Assembly: GCF_004145845.1 (NCBI RefSeq) | Contig: NZ_SELP01000001.1 | Coordinates: 372,001-436,000 of the forward strand | Source of the DNA: Loktanella sp. IMCC34160 | GTDB taxonomy: Bacteria > Pseudomonadota > Alphaproteobacteria > Rhodobacterales > Rhodobacteraceae | Direction of reading: 5' to 3' | DNA length: 64,000 nucleotides | In this document: positions 37,579-46,680 of the stretch, one piece after another | How positions within the stretch are numbered: position 1 is the first letter of the stretch | Layout: the number at the start of each line of letters is the position of its first letter | Position numbers and translations under genes: made by a program | Notes under the pieces: model-generated | The model's input: only the letters and a program-made list of their open reading frames with translations | What the model was told of the DNA's origin: nothing | Databases searched by the model: none

Positions 37579-38754
37579 ATGATCACATCCGTCCTTCCGA
37601 CTTACAATCGCGCGCCCCTCACCTTTGTGAAGGGGGCAGGCTCCTGGCTGGAGGAGGCGGACGGCCGACGTTTTCTGGACCTCGGCGCGGGGATCGCGGT
37701 GAATTCGCTGGGCCATGCCCATCCCGCGCTGGTGGAAACCCTGACCCAGCAGGCGCAAAACCTGTGGCACGTGTCGAACCTTTATCAGATCCCGGCGCAG
37801 CAGGCGCTGGCCGATGCGCTGGTCGAAAAGACCTTTGCCGATACGGTGTTCTTCACCAACTCGGGCACCGAGGCCTGCGAACTGGCGGTCAAGATGGCGC
37901 GCAAGCATTTCTACGACGCCGGTCAGCCCGAGCGGGTGAAGATCATCACGTTCGAGGGGTCTTTCCACGGCCGGTCCGCCGCCGGGATCGCCGCTGCCGG
38001 GTCGGAAAAGATGACCAAGGGCTTCGGCCCGCTTCTGCCCGGCTTTGTCCACCTGAAATGGGGGGATCACGAAGCCCTGCGTGCCGCCGCCGCCGAACCG
38101 GATATCGCCGGTATCCTTGTCGAACCGGTGCAGGGCGAGGGCGGCATTCGCCCGCTGCCGGACGCCTGTCTGAAGGGGCTGCGCGATCTGTGCGACGAAC
38201 ACGGCATTCTGATGATGCTGGACGAGGTGCAATGCGGCGTCGGCCGGACCGGCAAGCTGTTTGCCCATGAATGGGCCGGGGTCAGCCCCGACATCATGAT
38301 GGTGGCCAAGGGGATCGGTGGGGGTTTCCCGCTGGGCGCCGTGCTGGCCACCGAAGCGGCCGCCGACGGGATGACGGCGGGCACCCACGGGTCCACCTAT
38401 GGCGGCAACCCGCTGGCCTGTGCGGTGGGCAATGCGGTGATGGGGATTGTTGCCGAGGACAGTTTTCTTGCCGATGTGAACCGCAAGGCGGGTCTGTTCC
38501 GGCAAAAGCTGGAAGGGCTGGTCGCCGCGCACCCCGAGGTGTTCGAAGAGGTGCGGGGAACCGGCCTCATGCTTGGGCTGAAATGCAAGGCGGTGAACGC
38601 CGATGTGGTCAAGGCAGGCTATGACGCCGAAGTGCTGACCGTGCCCGCCGCCGACAATGTGATCCGCATTCTGCCGGCGCTGACCATCACCGAAGACGAG
38701 ATTTCCGAGGCCGTGGCCCGGTTGGACAAGGCCGCAAGCGCCCTTGGGGCCTGA
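37579..38754 (+). CDS. argD: Acetylornithine aminotransferase
   Basis: A 391-residue class III PLP aminotransferase. [45 protein letters not shown], the [12 protein letters not shown] cofactor motif and [13 protein letters not shown] with the PLP lysine are all present. It converts N-acetylglutamate semialdehyde to N-acetylornithine and often also acts in lysine synthesis as DapC. ATG 37579 begins the conserved N-terminus. It precedes argF by 20 bases and lies 83 bases behind the attenuator. Confidence 0.94.
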   Translation: MITSVLPTYNRAPLTFVKGAGSWLEEADGRRFLDLGAGIAVNSLGHAHPALVETLTQQAQNLWHVSNLYQIPAQQALADALVEKTFADTVFFTNSGTEACELAVKMARKHFYDAGQPERVKIITFEGSFHGRSAAGIAAAGSEKMTKGFGPLLPGFVHLKWGDHEALRAAAAEPDIAGILVEPVQGEGGIRPLPDACLKGLRDLCDEHGILMMLDEVQCGVGRTGKLFAHEWAGVSPDIMMVAKGIGGGFPLGAVLATEAAADGMTAGTHGSTYGGNPLACAVGNAVMGIVAEDSFLADVNRKAGLFRQKLEGLVAAHPEVFEEVRGTGLMLGLKCKAVNADVVKAGYDAEVLTVPAADNVIRILPALTITEDEISEAVARLDKAASALGA

Positions 38755-38774
38755 GCGGCAGAAAGAGACGACAG

Positions 38775-39701
38775 ATGAAGCATTTCCTTGATATCAACAA
38801 GACGAGCCAGTCCGACCTGCGGGCCATGATCGACAATGCCCGGGCGATGAAGGACAGCCGCAACGGACGGCCCAAGGGCACGCCGGACGACGATCAGCCG
38901 CTGGCGGGGCATATGGTTGCCCTGATCTTTGAAAAGCCCTCGACCCGGACCCGCGTCAGCTTTGACGTGGGTGTACGGCAGATGGGGGGGCAGACGATGG
39001 TCCTGTCCGGAGCCGACATGCAGCTTGGGCATGGCGAAACCATCGCCGACACGGCCCGCGTCCTGTCGCGCTATGTCGACCTGATCATGATCCGGACATT
39101 CGAAGAACAAACCCTGCTGGAAATGGCGGAATATGCCAGCGTGCCGGTGATCAACGGGCTGACGGACCGGACCCACCCCTGTCAGATCATGGCCGATATC
39201 CTGACCTTCGAAGAACACCGCGGCCCGATCGCCGGGAAAAAGGTGGTCTGGTCGGGCGACGGCAACAACGTCTGTGCCAGTTTCATCCACGCTGCCGGTC
39301 AGTTCGGGTTCGACCTGACCTTTACCGGGCCAGAAACGCTGGACCCCGAAAAGGTCTTCGTGGAAGAGGCGCGCGCCAAGGGCGTGAACATCAGCATCGA
39401 ACGCGACCCGGTGAAGGCCGTGGACGGGGCGGACCTTGTGGTCACCGACACATGGGTCAGCATGCACGATCCGCAATCGGCCCGTGAACGGCGGCACAAC
39501 CAGCTGCGCGGCTATCAGGTGAACGCGGCACTGATGGAACGGGCCAAGCCCGACGCGCTGTTCATGCACTGCCTGCCCGCGCACCGCGACGACGAGGCCA
39601 CGTCCGAAGTCATGGACGGCCCGCATTCGGTGATCTTCGACGAGGCGGAGAACCGGCTGCACGCGCAAAAGGCCATCATGCGCTGGTGCCTCGGGGCCTG
39701 A
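38775..39701 (+). CDS. argF: Ornithine carbamoyltransferase
   Basis: A 308-residue anabolic OTCase. The carbamoyl-phosphate motif [11 protein letters not shown] near residue 55, the [11 protein letters not shown] motif, the [14 protein letters not shown] segment and the ornithine-binding [12 protein letters not shown] motif near residue 260 are intact. It forms citrulline from ornithine and carbamoyl phosphate. The second gene of the attenuator-controlled argD-argF operon; followed by the palindromic element at 39704-39900. Confidence 0.95.
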   Translation: MKHFLDINKTSQSDLRAMIDNARAMKDSRNGRPKGTPDDDQPLAGHMVALIFEKPSTRTRVSFDVGVRQMGGQTMVLSGADMQLGHGETIADTARVLSRYVDLIMIRTFEEQTLLEMAEYASVPVINGLTDRTHPCQIMADILTFEEHRGPIAGKKVVWSGDGNNVCASFIHAAGQFGFDLTFTGPETLDPEKVFVEEARAKGVNISIERDPVKAVDGADLVVTDTWVSMHDPQSARERRHNQLRGYQVNAALMERAKPDALFMHCLPAHRDDEATSEVMDGPHSVIFDEAENRLHAQKAIMRWCLGA

Positions 39702-39703
39702 CC

Positions 39704-39900
39704 GGGAGGGTGGGTTAAAACCCACCTTACCCGGGGGCGCTTCGCCCCCCGGACCCCCAGAGGATATTTCTAACCCAAAGAAGAAGGGACCGCGGTCCAG
39801 CCCCCTTCTTTGGGTCAATAAATATCCCGGGGTGAATGGCCCGATAGGGCCAGAGGGGCAGCGCCCCTCAAGAGTAAGGTGGGTTTCAACCCACCCTCCC
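39704..39900. repeat. 197-bp nested palindromic element (REP/terminator-like)
   Basis: The outer arms (39704-39730 and 39874-39900) are inverted copies matching at 26 of 27 bases, and each arm is itself a GGTGGGTT-NN-AACCCACC hairpin. Inside, GGATATTT...ACCCAAAGAAG (39762-39786) recurs inverted at 39801-39828. The centre is the perfect palindrome GACCGCGGTC (39788-39797). GC hairpins lie at 39730-39752 and 39853-39869. It fills the gap between convergent argF and the cupin gene and probably stops transcription both ways. The same hairpin core occurs at 44656-44717. Confidence 0.8.
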
Positions 39901-40964
39901 TACTCCAGAATTTCGGTTCGGAAATTCCCGGGCAGGCTCGCTTCCAACAGTTCCAGATCGGCGGAGCACTCGGCATAGCGGGTTGCCAGGCCGGGCGGGA
40001 TCACGAAGGCATCCCCGGCCTCGACCGGGTGGTCAGGCTGGCCCTCGGCCTGCAGGACCATCGCCCCCTCCATCACAAAGGTGAAATGGATGTCACTGTC
40101 GTGGGAAGTGCGGGGCGGCGTTGCGCTGCCGTCGAAGCGGGCGACCTGAATATTGGCGACCCCTTTGGTGCCCGCGGATATGCCCGTATCCCGGCAGGTG
40201 AAGCCGGGAACGCGGAACGGTTGCCAGCGGGCCCTGTCCTTCACATGATGGACGAATTTCTGGCCCTGCCATTCCCGCTCGGGGTCGCCCTTGCCATTGG
40301 GCAGGGTGAAATCATGGTCGATGGTGGTGATATGTTCGGCCGGAACGCCCAGTTCGATTACCTCGATCGCGTCAGAGGCTTCGCAGACCCGGTGCCGGAT
40401 TTCCGGCGGCTGGATCACGCAATCGCCCGCATGCAGCCGGATCATATCCCCCTGATCCTCATAGAGGACATCGACCCAGCCCTTGTAGCAGAAGATCAAC
40501 TGGAACCCGACGGTGTGGTAGTGAACCATGTCAGGCACCGGGCCGCCGTCGGGGATTCGGATATGGCTGGCGATCATCGCGCCGCCCAGCCGCGACGGGA
40601 TCAGGTCGCGGTAATGCATCCCCGCCCGGCCAATCACCCAAGGCGCCCCGTCGCGCAGTTGACGCACGCCGAATTCATGTTCCGTGGGCGGTTGAACCAG
40701 TTTCGGGCTGAGCGGCACAAGTTCGATCCTTGTGCCATTGGGGGCGGTCAGGTTCCGTTTCCCATCTGCGAAACTGTCGGGGTCGTCGGTCAGGATCCGG
40801 ATCTTGCCCGGCGGCACGTCGGCCCCTTTTTCGATCCGCACCCGCAGCCCATGACCCGAGAAAGAGGCAACCGCCGGGTCATCGGCGGGAAAGATGTTTT
40901 CCAGCCGCATCCCCAAAACCTTGGTGAAAAAGGGTAGGTCGTCGCGAAGCTCCTGCGTGGGCAA
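39900..40964 (-). CDS. Cupin-domain protein with N-terminal glyoxalase-like segment; start uncertain
   Basis: At least 354 residues. The N-terminal part (LPTQELRDDLPFFTKVLGMRL) looks like a vicinal-oxygen-chelate module, followed by two cupin domains (MVHYHTVGFQLIFCYKGWVD and HDSDIHFTFVMEGAMVLQ, with metal-type His). The only in-frame start is TTG 40964, yet the frame upstream still reads as coding (EKTKTKDILAEVLLPTQEL) with no ATG or GTG before the stop codon of the PiT gene. An ATG at 41029 in another frame (MALTNPGDP) would join it if one base were added near the C4G4 run at 41008-41015. Function unknown. Confidence 0.7.
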   Translation of the reverse strand: MPTQELRDDLPFFTKVLGMRLENIFPADDPAVASFSGHGLRVRIEKGADVPPGKIRILTDDPDSFADGKRNLTAPNGTRIELVPLSPKLVQPPTEHEFGVRQLRDGAPWVIGRAGMHYRDLIPSRLGGAMIASHIRIPDGGPVPDMVHYHTVGFQLIFCYKGWVDVLYEDQGDMIRLHAGDCVIQPPEIRHRVCEASDAIEVIELGVPAEHITTIDHDFTLPNGKGDPEREWQGQKFVHHVKDRARWQPFRVPGFTCRDTGISAGTKGVANIQVARFDGSATPPRTSHDSDIHFTFVMEGAMVLQAEGQPDHPVEAGDAFVIPPGLATRYAECSADLELLEASLPGNFRTEILE

Positions 40965-41069
40965 GAGAACTTCGGCGAGGATGTCTTTCGTCTTGGTCTT
41001 CTCGGGTCCCCGGGGTTGGTCAGCGCCATTCCTGCAGGAAACCGGCTCTTCGCAACCCTTGGTCGGGGA

Positions 41070-42551
41070 TCAGACGAACATCGCCTGAAGGCCGAGGAAG
41101 ATCAGCCCCGACAGAAGCGCCGCGGCAGGCACGGTGATGACCCAGGCCGCGACGATTGTCATGAAATGGCTGCGCCGGACCAGCTTGCGGCGGCGCCGTT
41201 CCTCTGCCGCGATCCGCTTGGCGGCGGGGCGGCCGGCAGAGGTCTGGCGAATACGCCGTTCGGCGTGCCATTCCCGGAAGAACCCGACACCGAACACGCC
41301 GCCGACGGCGATATGGGTGGACGACACCGGCAGCCCTAGCCAACTGGCCACGATCACGGTGATCGCCGCAGACAGCGCCACGCAATAGGCGCGCATCGGG
41401 TTCAATTTGGTGATCTGGCTGCCGACCATCCGGATCAGTTTCGGCCCGAACAGCATCAGGCCAAAGGAAATCCCGAAGGCGCCGATGATCATGACCCAGA
41501 GGGGGATATGCACCTTGCCCGCGAATTCACCGAACTCTTCGGCGTGGACGATGGCGGCAAGCGGGCCGACCGCGTTGGCCACATCGTTGGCCCCGTGAGC
41601 GAACGACAGAAGCGCGGCGGACAGAACCAGCGGCAGACCGAACAGCACTTTGAGCGACTTGTTCCGGTTTTCCAGCCCTTCCGACTGCCGCCGAACCAGC
41701 GGGGCAGAGATGACATAGATCAGCGCCCCGATCCCGACGCCGATCAGCAGGGCGGGCCCGAGGTCGATCGATATGATTTTCTTCAGACCCTTGAGGGCAA
41801 GATAGGTGGCGAAGGTGCCGCCCATGATCCCGATCAGCACCGGCACCCAGCGGCGCGCGGCGGCAATCTTGTCGTCCTGATAGATGATGAAGGTCTTGAT
41901 GAAGGCAAGGAAGCCCGCCGCGATGGCCCCGCCCAGAACCGGAGAGATGACCCAGCTTGCGGCAATCGTGCCCATCGTGGGCCAGTTCACCGCGGCGAAC
42001 CCGGCAGCGGCAATGCCCGCCCCCATAACGCCGCCCACAACCGAATGGGTGGTCGATACCGGTGCGCCGATCCAGGTGGCCAGGTTGACCCACAGCGCCG
42101 AGGAAATCAGCGCCGCCATCATCGCCCAGATGAAGACCTGTGAATTCGACACGCTTTCAGGGTCGATGATCCCCTTGGAGATGGTCGACACCACGTCGCC
42201 CCCGGCCAGAAGCGCCCCCGCGCTTTCGCACAGGGCGGCAATCACAATGGCCCCGCCCATGGTCAGCGCATTTGCGCCCACCGCCGGGCCCATGTTGTTG
42301 GCCACGTCGTTGGCCCCGATGTTCAGCGCCATATAGGCCCCGAAAATCGCCGCAGCGATCACGACCCAATTGGTTGGGGAGGCGCCGAAAAGAAGCCCTG
42401 CCGCAAGCCCGGCAATCACCATGAAGGCCAGCCCGACACCCAGCCCGATCATCGGGCGGGCAACATATTGGGTGGCCGATTCCAGCGTCGCGATCCGCCC
42501 AAGGTCGCGGTCGAGCGTCTTCCACTGGTTGGTGGGGGTCTTGTTGGTCAT
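41070..42551 (-). CDS. pit: PiT-family inorganic phosphate transporter
   Basis: A 493-residue inner-membrane protein with about ten to twelve helices. The duplicated PiT signature is clear: IGANDVANNMGPAVGANALT in the N half and FAHGANDVANAVGPLAAI in the C half. It cotransports phosphate (as metal-phosphate) with protons or Na+. The start at 42551 (MTNKTPTNQW) is chosen because GAGG sits 9 bases upstream; a longer frame upstream lacks such a site. No phoU-like gene is adjacent. The cupin gene follows on the same strand. Confidence 0.9.
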   Translation of the reverse strand: MTNKTPTNQWKTLDRDLGRIATLESATQYVARPMIGLGVGLAFMVIAGLAAGLLFGASPTNWVVIAAAIFGAYMALNIGANDVANNMGPAVGANALTMGGAIVIAALCESAGALLAGGDVVSTISKGIIDPESVSNSQVFIWAMMAALISSALWVNLATWIGAPVSTTHSVVGGVMGAGIAAAGFAAVNWPTMGTIAASWVISPVLGGAIAAGFLAFIKTFIIYQDDKIAAARRWVPVLIGIMGGTFATYLALKGLKKIISIDLGPALLIGVGIGALIYVISAPLVRRQSEGLENRNKSLKVLFGLPLVLSAALLSFAHGANDVANAVGPLAAIVHAEEFGEFAGKVHIPLWVMIIGAFGISFGLMLFGPKLIRMVGSQITKLNPMRAYCVALSAAITVIVASWLGLPVSSTHIAVGGVFGVGFFREWHAERRIRQTSAGRPAAKRIAAEERRRRKLVRRSHFMTIVAAWVITVPAAALLSGLIFLGLQAMFV

Positions 42552-42692
42552 CGCGTCCTCGTTGTCGTTGCCCGGGCCGTGCCACCCGTGTGTTGTGGCG
42601 CCGACGGACCCGGTCCGATTCAGCCACACTTTGGGGCGCGGGGTATCCGCCCCGATCCTTCATTTCAACGAAAACCCGATCAGCGGAAGAGA

Positions 42693-43154
42693 TTAATCCG
42701 CGAATGCGGCCAGAATGACCTTCAGTCCCGGTTCGGCCACCATCTCTGCCGCGTCCGCCGGGGTGACCCAACGGCGCTTGCGCATCTCGCTTTCGGGGTA
42801 GTCCTCTGCGACCTCGATCGCCTCGACCTCGAACACTTCGGTCCGGCAGGGGATTTCCGATCCGCTGTCAAACCGCTTGCGGCAGTCATAGGCCCCCATC
42901 GAGGACTTGCTGGCCTTGCCGGTCTTGACCCCGGCCTCTTCCCAGGCTTCCTGAAGCGCCGCCTCGGGCGCGGTCAGCCCGTCGATGGGCCAGCCCTTGG
43001 GGAGGATCCAGCGGCCATTGGACGATGTGATCAGCAGCACCTCGCGCCCGTTTGCGCCGTTGCGCCAGCACAATGCCGCCAGTTGCAACGCCGGGGGGCG
43101 TTTCAAAAGCGGTTCAATTACCCCGGCCCAAGCCGAGCGAAAAATCGATGTCAT
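42693..43154 (-). CDS. NUDIX hydrolase (diphosphoinositol polyphosphate phosphohydrolase-like)
   Basis: A 153-residue Nudix protein. GRWILPKGWPIDGLTAPEAA and LQEAWEEAGVKTG form the Nudix box in the form used by DIPP-like members; the REUXEE part reads QEAWEE, so the first Arg is Gln. The start is ATG 43154, with AGGT about 9 bases upstream. The substrate (nucleoside diphosphate derivative or polyphosphate) cannot be decided. It is divergent from gnd across an AT-rich 89-base region with a TATAAC at 43195-43200. Confidence 0.85.
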   Translation of the reverse strand: MTSIFRSAWAGVIEPLLKRPPALQLAALCWRNGANGREVLLITSSNGRWILPKGWPIDGLTAPEAALQEAWEEAGVKTGKASKSSMGAYDCRKRFDSGSEIPCRTEVFEVEAIEVAEDYPESEMRKRRWVTPADAAEMVAEPGLKVILAAFAD

Positions 43155-43243
43155 CCCGATACCTGCCAATTGTTTTTAATTGTATTCCCTATCGTATAAC
43201 AAATGCTGAACATGGTTTCAAATAACGGAATGGAGACTGGCGC

Positions 43244-44647
43244 ATGGCCCAGATCGCGACGCTTGGACTGTATGGGCTGGGAACGATGGGCAGCGCGCTG
43301 GCGCTGAACATCCTTGATAACGGGTTCGGCCTGCATGTCGCCAATCGGACCGAGACCGTGACCAGCGCCTTCCGAGCCGAGGCGGGGGCCCTTGCCGCCC
43401 GCCTGACCACGCACGCCAGTCTTGCCGACATGGCCCGTGCCATGGCCGCCCCCCGCGCGATCATCCTCATGGTCCCCGCAGGCGCACCTGTCGATGACGC
43501 GATCGAGGAGCTGTCCGCGATCCTTGAGCCGGGCGATGCGATCATCGACGCGGGCAATACAGATTTCCACGACACCCGCCGCCGCACCGCGTTGGTTGAA
43601 GGGCGGGGGCTGACGTTCATCGGCATGGGTGTCTCGGGGGGCGAAGAAGGCGCGCGCCACGGCCCGTCGATCATGGTCGGCGGCACGCGGGCGGCATTCG
43701 AGGGGATCAAGCCGGTGATCGACGCCATCGCGGCCAAGTTCGACGGGTCGCCCTGCGCCGATCACCTTGGCCCGGACGGGGCGGGGCATTTCGTCAAGAC
43801 CGTGCACAACGGGATCGAATACGCCGACATGCAGATGCTGGCCGAAGCCTATGGGCTGATGCGCTATGGGCAGGGCATGGCCCCGGCCGAGATTGGCGCG
43901 CGGTTCGAAGAGTGGGACAAGGGCGTGTTGAAATCCTATCTGGTCGAAATCACCGGCAAGGTGTTGCAGGCGGTGGACCGCGAAACCGGCAAGCCGGCGG
44001 TGGACGTGATCCTTGACCGGGCGGGGCAAAAGGGCACCGGGCGCTGGACCGTGATCGAGGCGCTTAAGATGGGCCAGTCCGCCAGCGCGATCGAGGCCGC
44101 CGTGGGCGCGCGCAGCTGGTCGTCTGAAAAGGCGACCCGCGTTGCCGGAGAGCCGATCCTGTCGTTGCCGCGCGGGGCGGTGGACCTGCCCGCGTCGGAC
44201 TACGCATCCGCGCTGCTTGCCGGTCGGATCATTGCCTATGCGCAGGGGTTCCGCATCCTCGCCACGGCCTCTGCGGATTACGACTGGGGCCTCGATTTCG
44301 CCCGCATCGCCGAGATCTGGCGGGCGGGCTGTATCATTCGCTCGGCGCTGTTGGACGATATCTCGGCCGCGTTCCGGGGGGACCTGCCCGAGGGGCAGTT
44401 GATCTTCGCGTCCAGCTTTGCTGGGATGCTGCGCGATGCGGTTCCGGCGCTGCGCCGGGTCGTGGCCGCGGCGGTCGGGGCGGGGCATCCGGTGCCCGCG
44501 CTGTCGGCCGGACTGGCCTGGGTGGAAACCATGGGGCAGGGGCGCGGCACCACCGACCTGATCCAGGCGCAGCGGGATTTCTTCGGGATGCACGGCTTCG
44601 AACGGATCGGCGGAGAGGCGGGCAGCCACGGACCTTGGTGGGACTGA
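43244..44647 (+). CDS. gnd: 6-phosphogluconate dehydrogenase, decarboxylating
   Basis: A 467-residue NADP-dependent enzyme. The Rossmann motif GLYGLGTMGSALALNIL, the substrate-binding SGGEEGARHGPSIMVGG, the catalytic GAGHFVKTVHNGIEYADMQ (Lys, Asn, Glu) and the C-terminal HGFERIGGE motif are complete. It converts 6-phosphogluconate to ribulose 5-phosphate in the oxidative pentose phosphate pathway. ATG 43244 has GGAG upstream. It ends just before repeat hairpins. Confidence 0.94.
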   Translation: MAQIATLGLYGLGTMGSALALNILDNGFGLHVANRTETVTSAFRAEAGALAARLTTHASLADMARAMAAPRAIILMVPAGAPVDDAIEELSAILEPGDAIIDAGNTDFHDTRRRTALVEGRGLTFIGMGVSGGEEGARHGPSIMVGGTRAAFEGIKPVIDAIAAKFDGSPCADHLGPDGAGHFVKTVHNGIEYADMQMLAEAYGLMRYGQGMAPAEIGARFEEWDKGVLKSYLVEITGKVLQAVDRETGKPAVDVILDRAGQKGTGRWTVIEALKMGQSASAIEAAVGARSWSSEKATRVAGEPILSLPRGAVDLPASDYASALLAGRIIAYAQGFRILATASADYDWGLDFARIAEIWRAGCIIRSALLDDISAAFRGDLPEGQLIFASSFAGMLRDAVPALRRVVAAAVGAGHPVPALSAGLAWVETMGQGRGTTDLIQAQRDFFGMHGFERIGGEAGSHGPWWD

Positions 44648-44655
44648 CCGGGCAG

Positions 44656-44717
44656 GGTGGGTCAAGACCCACCTTGCGGGGCTGGGTCGCAAGACCGTAA
44701 GGTGGGTTTAAACCCAC
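44656..44717. repeat. Pair of GTGGGT hairpins related to the element at 39704-39900
   Basis: GGTGGGTC-AA-GACCCACC (44656-44673) and the perfect palindrome GTGGGTTTAAACCCAC (44702-44717) lie in the 77-base gap between convergent gnd and tadV. Both share the core of the hairpins that bound the 39704-39900 element. They probably serve as the terminator for both genes. Confidence 0.7.
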
Positions 44718-44724
44718 ACGGACC

Positions 44725-45222
44725 CTAGATCGCCCGGATGACCGGGATCAGCAGGTAGAGGATCAGCGCCATCGCCAGCGGGAACCCCATCGGGAACCGT
44801 TTCCCGGATTCCCAGCTTTGCCAATTGGGGGCGATCCGCCGAAGCGGGCTGTGTTTCGCGATCCGGTGGGCCAGCCACCCGGCGATGAAACTGCCGGCAA
44901 GCAGGTAGAAGATCAGCGACAGGTCGGACAGGGCCACAAAGGGCGCGGCGGCGGCCAGAAACTTGGCGTCTCCGGCCCCGAAGGCGCCGATCGCGTTCAG
45001 AACCATCCCAACGATCAGCACCACCGCCAGATGGGTCCAGCGCCACAGCCAGACCTCAAGCGGCAGGGCCGCCAGCCCAAGCACCGCAAAGGCGATGACA
45101 AGGGCATAGACCGCGATGTTGGGGATCTTCATCCGCGACAGGTCGCTATAGGCGACAAACAGGCCAATCGGGATTACGGCGGGCAGAAACCACGCCGCCT
45201 GTGTCAGGGTCGGTCCGCCCAT
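44725..45222 (-). CDS. tadV: Prepilin peptidase TadV (CpaA, A24 family)
   Basis: A 165-residue polytopic membrane peptidase. The two catalytic aspartates are in FVAYSDLSRMKIPN and GAFGAGDAKFLAA (GxGD motif). It lacks the methylase domain of type IV peptidases, as usual for TadV. It cleaves the leader of Flp prepilins, so the three pilins at 54929-55694 are the expected substrates. It is the last gene of the tad block, starting 2 bases after the TPR gene. Confidence 0.88.
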   Translation of the reverse strand: MGGPTLTQAAWFLPAVIPIGLFVAYSDLSRMKIPNIAVYALVIAFAVLGLAALPLEVWLWRWTHLAVVLIVGMVLNAIGAFGAGDAKFLAAAAPFVALSDLSLIFYLLAGSFIAGWLAHRIAKHSPLRRIAPNWQSWESGKRFPMGFPLAMALILYLLIPVIRAI

Positions 45223-45224
45223 TC

Positions 45225-46082
45225 CTAGTTCGTCACGTTGTCTTCAAGCGCCCGCAGGCTGCGCACCGCGGCCTCGAAATGCTGCGGGTGAGTGTCGATG
45301 GCTTCGCGCAGCAAACCCTTTGCGATGGTGATGTCGTTCTGCTTCACCGCCGTCAGGGCGAGGGTATAGAGCAGCTGGGCGCGTTCGACCTGGCCCATCG
45401 GGATGACTGGCAGGTCATACTGGCGCTGGGCGCCGCGGGCCAGAACGAGGTTGTTCTTGGCGGTGAACATCTGCGGATCATGGCGCAGCGCGTCGGTGAA
45501 CAGCCGTTCGGCCCCATCGAAATCGCCACGGGTCAGTTTCGAATAGCCCCAGTTGTTCAGAACCCCGCCCGGTTTCGTGGTCAGCCCCACCGCGGTTTCA
45601 TAGAAACTGTCGGCGCGGCTCCAGTCCTCGTTGCTGTCGGCAACCATGGCCTCCAGCCGGTAACGGTCGTAGGTTTCGTAGGTCGGGGGAATGGCGTTCA
45701 GCACCTCTTCGGCGCGGTCCCATTGGTTGTCTCGGATCAGGGCACCGGCCAGCTCGACGCGGTCGCCGTCATTGGACTCGGCGTGGTCGACAACGGCCTT
45801 CCACGCGACAACGCCTTCGGGCGCGCGACCGGCCCGCACCAGCGACAGGCCAAGCCCGCGCATCAGGTCGATCCGGCCCGGATCGTTGGCGCTGGCGCGC
45901 TGGAAATAGGCGACCGCCTCGTTCGGGTCAGCCACGGTCAGCATCACGTCGTTCAGGTTGGTTTCGTCGACAACGTTCACGTCCTGCATGGCGCGGGCCA
46001 CGGCCGCATCGCCCGATTGTTCACAGGCGGACAGGGTGACGACGCCCAGCATCGACAGGGTGAGAATTACGGAATGGCGCAT
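45225..46082 (-). CDS. TPR lipoprotein of the tad locus (TadD-like)
   Basis: A 285-residue protein with a lipoprotein signal (lipobox VTLSAC, Cys about residue 20) and tetratricopeptide-type helix repeats, for example AVAYFQRASANDPGRIDLMRGLG and LFTDALRHDPQMFTAKNNL. It is presumably anchored to the outer membrane and assists secretin assembly or pilus stability as TadD does. It follows another TPR lipoprotein gene directly, so the locus has two TadD-like genes. Confidence 0.8.
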   Translation of the reverse strand: MRHSVILTLSMLGVVTLSACEQSGDAAVARAMQDVNVVDETNLNDVMLTVADPNEAVAYFQRASANDPGRIDLMRGLGLSLVRAGRAPEGVVAWKAVVDHAESNDGDRVELAGALIRDNQWDRAEEVLNAIPPTYETYDRYRLEAMVADSNEDWSRADSFYETAVGLTTKPGGVLNNWGYSKLTRGDFDGAERLFTDALRHDPQMFTAKNNLVLARGAQRQYDLPVIPMGQVERAQLLYTLALTAVKQNDITIAKGLLREAIDTHPQHFEAAVRSLRALEDNVTN

Positions 46083-46109
46083 TGATCTGCGTCCTTTGCT
46101 GCTCTTGCC

Positions 46110-46670
46110 TCAAGGCGCAGTCAGGATCACGTAATCGCCCGCTCCCCGCCGCACCAGTTGGAACTCTTCGTTCTCTTGCTCGGCAGAATAACCGGGATTT
46201 TCCAACAAAGCGAGCGCCAAGCGCAGGTTGTCCCGGATTTGGTCGGAATTGCCATTGTCCGTTGCATAGGCGCGACGGAACACTTCTGCCGCCTCGCCGA
46301 TCAGGCCCTTTTCCATCAGGACCACGCCCAGGTTGTTCCAAGCGGCGGCGAAATCGGCGTCTTCTTCGACGGCGCGGCGCAGCAGCCGTTCCGCCTGACC
46401 CAACCGCCCCAGCCGCAGGTTGGCCGACCCGAGCGCCGAGAGGGTATCGACGTTCAACCCCTGCTGCGCGGCGGCGCGGGTATAGGCCTTGAGCGCCAGT
46501 TCGTATTCGCCGGCCGCCATCAGCCGATGACCGACGAGAAGCCCATCCACATCCGTCTCGCCCGCGACGCCGGGGGCATAGACCCCGTCCCCACGGTTCA
46601 GGCCGCCCGGCGTGCAGGCGGCCAGCGCGGCGCAGGCGGCCGCGGCAAGAACCAGTGATGTGAAACGCAT
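46110..46670 (-). CDS. tadD: TPR lipoprotein TadD
   Basis: A 186-residue lipoprotein (lipobox ALAAC near residue 19) with two to three TPR repeats: GEYELALKAYTRAAAQQG, LGRLGQAERLLRRAVEEDADFAAAWNNLG, IGEAAEVFRRAYATDNGN. The length and layout match TadD pilotin-like proteins. It lies 10 bases after tadC and 27 bases before the second TPR gene on the same strand. Confidence 0.85.
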   Translation of the reverse strand: MRFTSLVLAAAACAALAACTPGGLNRGDGVYAPGVAGETDVDGLLVGHRLMAAGEYELALKAYTRAAAQQGLNVDTLSALGSANLRLGRLGQAERLLRRAVEEDADFAAAWNNLGVVLMEKGLIGEAAEVFRRAYATDNGNSDQIRDNLRLALALLENPGYSAEQENEEFQLVRRGAGDYVILTAP

Positions 46671-46680
46671 GAGGCTGCTC

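Noticed and set aside
41000-41020. Programmed frameshifting in the cupin gene
   Set aside because: There is no slippery heptamer or downstream pseudoknot; a base missing from a C4G4 run or an unusual start explains it more simply.
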